A DNA stretch of 64,000 bases from NCBI GenBank assembly GCA_037447655.1, contig JBBHKE010002320.1, positions 240,185 through 304,184 on the forward strand. The letters are read 5' to 3'. How positions within the stretch are numbered: position 1 is the stretch's first letter; each line of letters starts with the position of its first letter. Below the pieces are notes generated by a model, which was not told the DNA's origin, searched no databases, and saw nothing but the letters and a program-made list of their open reading frames with translations. Positions 59,003-64,000 of this stretch are shown here, piece by piece. A program made the translations under genes and the position numbers. The DNA comes from Zygnema cylindricum. Its lineage: Eukaryota; Streptophyta; Zygnematophyceae; Zygnematales; Zygnemataceae.

Positions 59003-59058
59003 ATCATCCAGTGGCCCCCAACTCTACTCGCGAGGAGAGTTGGAGCCCACTGGATGAT
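59003..59058. repeat. 56-bp near-perfect palindrome
   Basis: ATCATCCAGTGG (59003-59014) pairs with CCACTGGATGAT (59047-59058), and CCAACTCT pairs with AGAGTTGG further in. The loop is centred on CGCG. Transcribed RNA would form a strong hairpin. Confidence 0.9.
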
Positions 59059-59104
59059 TACCATTGGTACACGTGAGAAGCAAAAAAATATCTACTTTGA
59101 AAAA

Positions 59105-59330
59105 GCGATCACAAGCGTACACGTCGTACAGGCAATGTGTCGCCTGCCACGCTGGATGCAGGTCATCCGAAAATATCCTCGCACGCTCCGTCTGACATCA
59201 ACCGACATTCAAAGTTTGCCGCGACCTTCAAAGTTTGCCGCGACATTCAAAGTTTGCCGCGTCCTTTTGCCATTCCGTTTCGAAATTTTAATTTTCATTT
59301 TGAAAATCAAAATCCCGCCGCAAACTTGAC
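59105..59330 (+). repeat. dispersed repeat family B, copy 2, with 18-bp tandem units
   Basis: Homologous to 30235-30400. It holds three tandem units of TTCAAAGTTTGCCGCG (about 59209-59262), where the other locus has two related units. Confidence 0.7.
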
Positions 59331-59344
59331 GTACGAATCATTAA

Positions 59345-59545
59345 CTACCTCCGGTCGTACAGATATTTCGTTCTGACTTTCCGTTTGTATATTTTTTAGA
59401 TTTTTAGAATCTGGACTCTAACCTATGTGGCGCCAATCATAATTGAGGAAGGTTCGTTACTGGCCCGACAAAATGGAGCGGACTTCCAGTAAATGCTGTC
59501 AGTAGACTTGTCCGTACATTTACTGGGACCGCCTAATCGAATGTT
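59345..59545 (+). repeat. dispersed repeat family C, copy 2, with hairpin
   Basis: Homologous to 37185-37380. Its hairpin has perfect 10-bp arms, CCAGTAAATG (59486-59495) and CATTTACTGG (59517-59526). Confidence 0.75.
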
Positions 59546-59970
59546 ACCCTTGTTATGTGAAGCCTGTTTGACTGTCTCTATCGGCTCTAATGTGTAAAAG
59601 TATTACTAAAAGACAAATAGCGCGAACATGAAAACGAGCTAGGTGAAGACTTTGTCCGAAAACGACAAAAGCAAAATCCCGACGGCCTTCCACCCCTTAA
59701 ATATGTTTACGCGCACATGCCTTTGTGCGTTTGCATGCGAATCGCCCGGGACAAAAAGTCATGACGGACCAAAAGTTTGTCCGGAACCACAACCTGACAC
59801 CTGCCCCGTGTCCAAAATCGACCGCAAACCGCACCGACAAACCTAGCTTGACGACCTTAGAAAGCGGAGAGCGTCACCAGTTTTTCCAGATGATCGCAGA
59901 AGCACAAGCAATCGAATTTAGGCAGAAGATAAGGAAGAGGGAGGAGTGAGTGAAGAGTAAGAAAAGGGAA

Positions 59971-62413
59971 ATGCAGGCGGGGAAAGGTGCTATGCACCAG
60001 CAAATGAATGGAGACGCTAAACTGGAAAAGGAGGAATTAATTCCGGAGAGTGAAAATGTGGAAGAAGGGGCAGAGATTGTTTTAAGGAGCATACTGGCTT
60101 TGAATGTGTGGAGGGACGGCCTCCAAGGAGGTGGGAAGTCAACAGACATTTTTTTTCTGCAGCTTTCCATTTTCCCGATCTGTACTGTTATCCTATTTGG
60201 AATCTCTGTCTCTCTTTCCGTCTCTCTCTCTCTGTCTCTCACTCTCTATATTGTATATATGTATGTATATATACATATATCTTCCTCTTCATCTTTCCCT
60301 CTTCCTCTCTCGATCTCCCCACTCCTCCTCTCTCTCTTCACATTGCTCCTTCCTTCACTCTCTTTTTGCACCCCTTTTGTTGTGCTTCTGATACTTTCTA
60401 TTCCTCTGCCTCTCTCCCTGTCGCTTTTCCTCTCCATCCCTCTCTCCTTCTGACTCCCTTTCTCTCTTTATTTCTGTGTTTTTTCTCTCTTTCTTTCACT
60501 CCTGTCTCCTTCGCCGCTCTCTCGACATCTCTCTTTCTCTCTTCTTCCGCCCTTTCTCTTTTCCTGTCTGCAACTTTCACCCATTGTAAAAACTCTCAGA
60601 TCCATTCCCTCCCCAGAATTGAATCCATTCTATCTACGTAACTCCTAATCTTGACTTCCTTCCTTTACTTCTGCTCAAGAATCAGGGAAAAAAAAACAAT
60701 ATTGGGGAAAAGGATGAGAAAACAACTTTCTAACTGGGAGTAAGGCTACACGCTATCGCTTTTGCTCTCTCTCTCCCCCTCATAAACAATACCATATTTC
60801 TTTGGATGCAGAAAACCTTCAGGTCAAGCAAATGTGCTACGTGCCACCCTCCCCTTCTCCCGATGGCACTCCAGCTATTCCTCTCCCTGAACACCAGCTG
60901 TTGGTCACTAGAAGCCAAAATCCGACTGGCTCATCCCTAAGCCGCCAGCTGGTGGTTACGACTATGCGGATATCTCTGACAGCTGACAGCTGTCACCTCA
61001 CAACAGCCTCTGTGGAAACCTTCTCTGCCAGCTTGGCAGAGGCTCAGGAACTAATGGGAAACATGCCAGCTGGTGGCGTCAGGGAAGAAATGTTTGAGTG
61101 GGTTTCCTTATTCAGTTTTGAACTCTTTTTTTCTGAGGGAGGGATATTCCCTCCCAGAACAGAGTTTTTGAGAGAAGATGCGGCGCTGGATGTTCTTCCC
61201 TCTTTTTTATGCCCTTCCTTGTAAGTTTTATCATCCTATCCGTACTTCTACGTCCTTGATTGACTCAATCTGACATACTTTCCATTTGCTTCCCGGTAAT
61301 ATTTACCTGGCATCCAGAAAATCCCTATCGTACATTAGTTAATGACGGCCTTTTCATCTCAAAAGTAAGTTAATCTTCCACCAGTTTAGAAAATATTCTC
61401 CATTTCCAAAATTCCTCAATTGTTAAGTGGCTGAAATCGAGCTTTCCTGTCAGAATAATAATTAAGTGTATTTTTCTTATTTTTCCTGGTCATTTCCTTT
61501 TCTTTTTTTTCAGAAACCCTCTCTTACATAGACTTCCCCCATTGGCTAGTTCTCTCGGCCAAGTCGAAAGAGTTCTTCAACTTCGTCGACATCGTTTGGA
61601 GGCTGTCCTTCTCCGGAGGAGACTTCTATTGGCTGTTAGAGAAGGACACGTGGAAGATCCACCAGAAATTGAGGAATCATCCACTCCTACTTCACAAAGG
61701 AAACGAAAAATTATAGAGCATATGCGACAAGATGATTCGTTAGAACGGAGGAAGAGGAGCTTTACAATATGCGTGCAAGAAGACGTTCCGTTGGGAGAGA
61801 GTTCAAAAAATGTGGAAAGTGTCCTTCAAAATCCAGAAGAGGTAAAGAGCGAGCTTGAGAAAGAACTCGGGAAACTTTTAAATCGACACCATAGTTCCTG
61901 TGGATGGATAAGTCGTGGAGATGTTAGGGAAGGTGAGGGATGTACAGGAGATTCGGATGACAATATGGCACACAAAACTTCAGAGGACGGGAATATTTCT
62001 ACGAAAGTTACTAAAAAGCAGAAGGAATACAATTCGAAAGATAAAGATGAACGTTTTTCAGGTAAATGCTGTCAAATTTTGGTTATTTATGGTCCTGTAA
62101 CGGTACTAAACTCCTCCAGGGTCCCATGGGTGTCAAATACTAAACTCTTTTCTTAATTCCTTTCCTTGCGCTCTATTCCCTATGTTAAACTAACGGATTT
62201 TATACTTTTAATGTTTGAGAATGTTTATCATCGAGTGTTTTTCAACCTTTGTATTCACGAGAAAAAAGCTTGCAGTGAAAAGATAAATTAAATCTACATG
62301 TAAACTATCACCTCTTATTACTATTGGCAGGTCCGTCAGGAAGTCCAGCAGCAGATCGAGACCAAAAAAGTGATGACATTGGACAGCAAGTCGGCCTTCA
62401 TAGCACCTCTTGA
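59971..62413 (+). CDS. uncharacterised protein, four exons, about 399 residues
   Basis: I do not recognise this protein. Exons: 59971-60130, 60812-61220, 61514-62061, 62331-62413. The introns are GT-AG, with a strong GTAAGT donor after exon 2; joins are in phase, and the lengths (160+409+548+83) sum to exactly 400 codons including TGA. The ATG at 59971 (GGGAAATGCAG) is my start choice; an upstream exon is possible. Residues 1-53 are acidic and helical (EKEELIPESENVEEGAE). Exon 2 is Ser/Thr/Pro-rich, then helical (FSASLAEAQELMGNMPAGG), with a short hydrophobic stretch (WVSLFSFELFF). Exon 3 starts with a Leu/Arg-rich helix (SLGQVERVLQLRRHRLEAVL), followed by basic clusters SQRKRKI and ERRKRS that could be nuclear signals. 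The C-terminus is charged and low-complexity. No signal peptide. Nuclear location is a guess. Confidence 0.6.
60150..60600 (+). repeat. CT-rich low-complexity tract in intron 1
   Basis: Long TCTC/CCTC-rich pyrimidine stretch within the first intron of the uncharacterised gene, with a short (TA)n/(TG)n patch at 60250-60280. The open frames over it, on both strands, reflect composition only. Confidence 0.8.
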
Positions 62414-64000
62414 AATTAAAAAGACGAGCTCAATATAAAACGGAGACATCGTTATTCATTAAGACCACCATATGAAATTGTTATATGTATTTTACTTGTT
62501 AGTGTCATCGTGATTTCAACGGATGCGCTATTATAGTTGTATTCGCATCTGTTGAATTTGGGTGATTTTTCCGTTAGATAAACTTGATTAAGTAATTTTT
62601 TTACATATACCATAAAGACCTATTGCTTTGCAATAAGATCATACAATTACAGGCCGTCATTGGCCGTTATTGTTATAAATTACTTGAGGTAAATTTTATA
62701 GGCTAGATAGGAAACCTTCAAATAAACTGAGATCACCTAATAAACTCACAATTTTTTTTAGAATTTAGTAATCATGCGTATGAAAATGCAGTTTCCAATC
62801 ATAGTCATACTTTGTAGGCTTTAATTGTTAAGTAAACACCACATTTTTAGCATTCCTGACCTTAATTTACTTCTGATGGAGTAAAGACTTCCATTTTTAT
62901 TCTTGTTGATATTAATCTCTCAATTCCAGCAAATTTTTGTTTCAAGAATAACGGAGTTATTATACCCTCAGAATTTTGAATGCGGATGCGAAAATGTCAT
63001 CAAATACCAGGAGCATCTTCAATCTATCTATTTGACATCCTTATGTTATTTTTATGGCATGTACAAAATGAGTACAATTTTTTTAAAGTCTTACATGCAC
63101 AAGCCAATGTAGGAACAATAAGTATAATTAAAAAGAACATTAGGGAGTTAAAGATATCATTTGGTATCAATGCTATTGGTAAAAAGAGGGCTAATATGGA
63201 GCTAGTCGTAAATGAAAGCCATGATTCTGAATAAGAACTAAACACCCCAAGAAATGGCTACCATGGTCATCGCGAGGTTCAACATGGAGGATTCATATGG
63301 CATGTGAACCACATGAAGGAAAATAAAAATAAAAAAAAACCAAATAGTGAAAACGCCAGAACTAGCAGAAGAAACAATTGAACACGAGATCTATGACGAA
63401 CTTATCACTTTTAGGACCAGGTATTGTATCGTCAATTCTACGGTGAAATATGTCCACCAAAAAACAGATATTTCCTCTAGCTGTACTGACTTATGAATTA
63501 CCAACACTGCAAAAAGTCTCTAACATCCTCAAGAATATTAAAAATCTCACAAAAAAAAGAGTAACATATCCTCTTAAATACAACATCAAAGGTTGCAACC
63601 AAAAAAAAAATATGCCAGTTCAAGAATAGCCACCTCCTCTCGTTAAAACATTACCAATGTGTTTAAGAAACGGTTTAATTTGGATAACGTGGTGATAAAC
63701 GAAAAAAAGCTCAAAGTTGACCCTTTGAAAACAAAAAAGTCTTCAAGCGGATTTAAGGAAACAGGAAAAGAATCTCCATCGACATAACTGAAAATCCAAA
63801 AGAACGAAAGGAAGAAAAAAACTGACCAAGAGAGACTCATTCGCCAGCATGAAACCATTCAAAAAAACTACAAACAATATTCAAATAGAGAAAACGGCTT
63901 AAAAAACTAAAACAAGTTTTGTAAGAAATTGAATTGGATGTTTTACTAGCATAAATCCCAAATTTATCAGCTTATTACCTTTTGAACTCCTCGAAATATG
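62414..64000. other. 3' flank and AT-rich intergenic DNA
   Basis: After the TGA at 62411-62413 the DNA is AT-rich. Several short open frames (for example 62980-63234, +) have no recognisable domain or convincing splice context. Nothing else is supportable. Confidence 0.5.

Noticed and set aside
60104-60641. Overlapping Ser/Leu-rich open frames on + and Glu/Arg-rich on -
   Set aside because: Products of the CT-rich tract in the intron of the uncharacterised gene.

Overview
The window is plant nuclear DNA. Two things show this directly. A tRNA-Met(CAT) gene at 56617-56722 carries an intron one base 3' of the anticodon, as plant elongator tRNA-Met genes do. A 14-exon gene at 44343-52903 encodes a close relative of the plastid mechanosensitive channels MSL2/MSL3. 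The DNA is AT-rich, full of retrotransposons, and unusually rich in GTAC/CGTACG words. The species cannot be fixed from sequence alone; a land plant, possibly not a flowering plant, is the best guess.

Layout. 0-7.3 kb: AT-rich, gene-free DNA with short terminal-inverted-repeat (TIR) elements, a GC-rich islet (2635-2952) and a long TATG microsatellite (3300-3775). 7.3-30.1 kb: a nested transposon pile. Two hAT elements lie in opposite orientation, with 5' ends at 7315 (+) and 30146 (-). They host a gag-only LTR element (9293-13857), a 5'-truncated Ty3/gypsy element (13858-18900), a full-length but decayed Ty3/gypsy element (20565-28722), a solo LTR (28878-29868) and a MITE (7598-7965). 30.2-37.6 kb: dispersed repeats, a 160-bp minisatellite, and remnants of a PIF/Harbinger system (trihelix/Myb-like ORF on +, DDE transposase on -). 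37.6-43.7 kb: a young Ty1/copia element with 502-bp LTRs, a perfect 5-bp target duplication and a long intact gag-protease-integrase ORF, but broken reverse transcriptase.

44.3-52.9 kb holds the MSL gene. All 14 exons join in phase with GT-AG introns and give about 1044 residues, longer than Arabidopsis MSL2 because of a 50-residue extra exon with a hydrophobic segment and a long C-terminal tail. 54.7-58.2 kb is a region bounded by long imperfect inverted repeats that contains the tRNA gene and a tandem duplication of the tRNA 3' arm. 59.97-62.41 kb is a four-exon gene whose exon lengths sum to exactly 400 codons; I do not recognise its product. 62.4-64 kb shows nothing supportable.

Only three host genes are credible: the MSL channel, the tRNA and the unknown protein. 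They show no functional link. Almost everything else is transposon-derived, and most transposon ORFs are broken.
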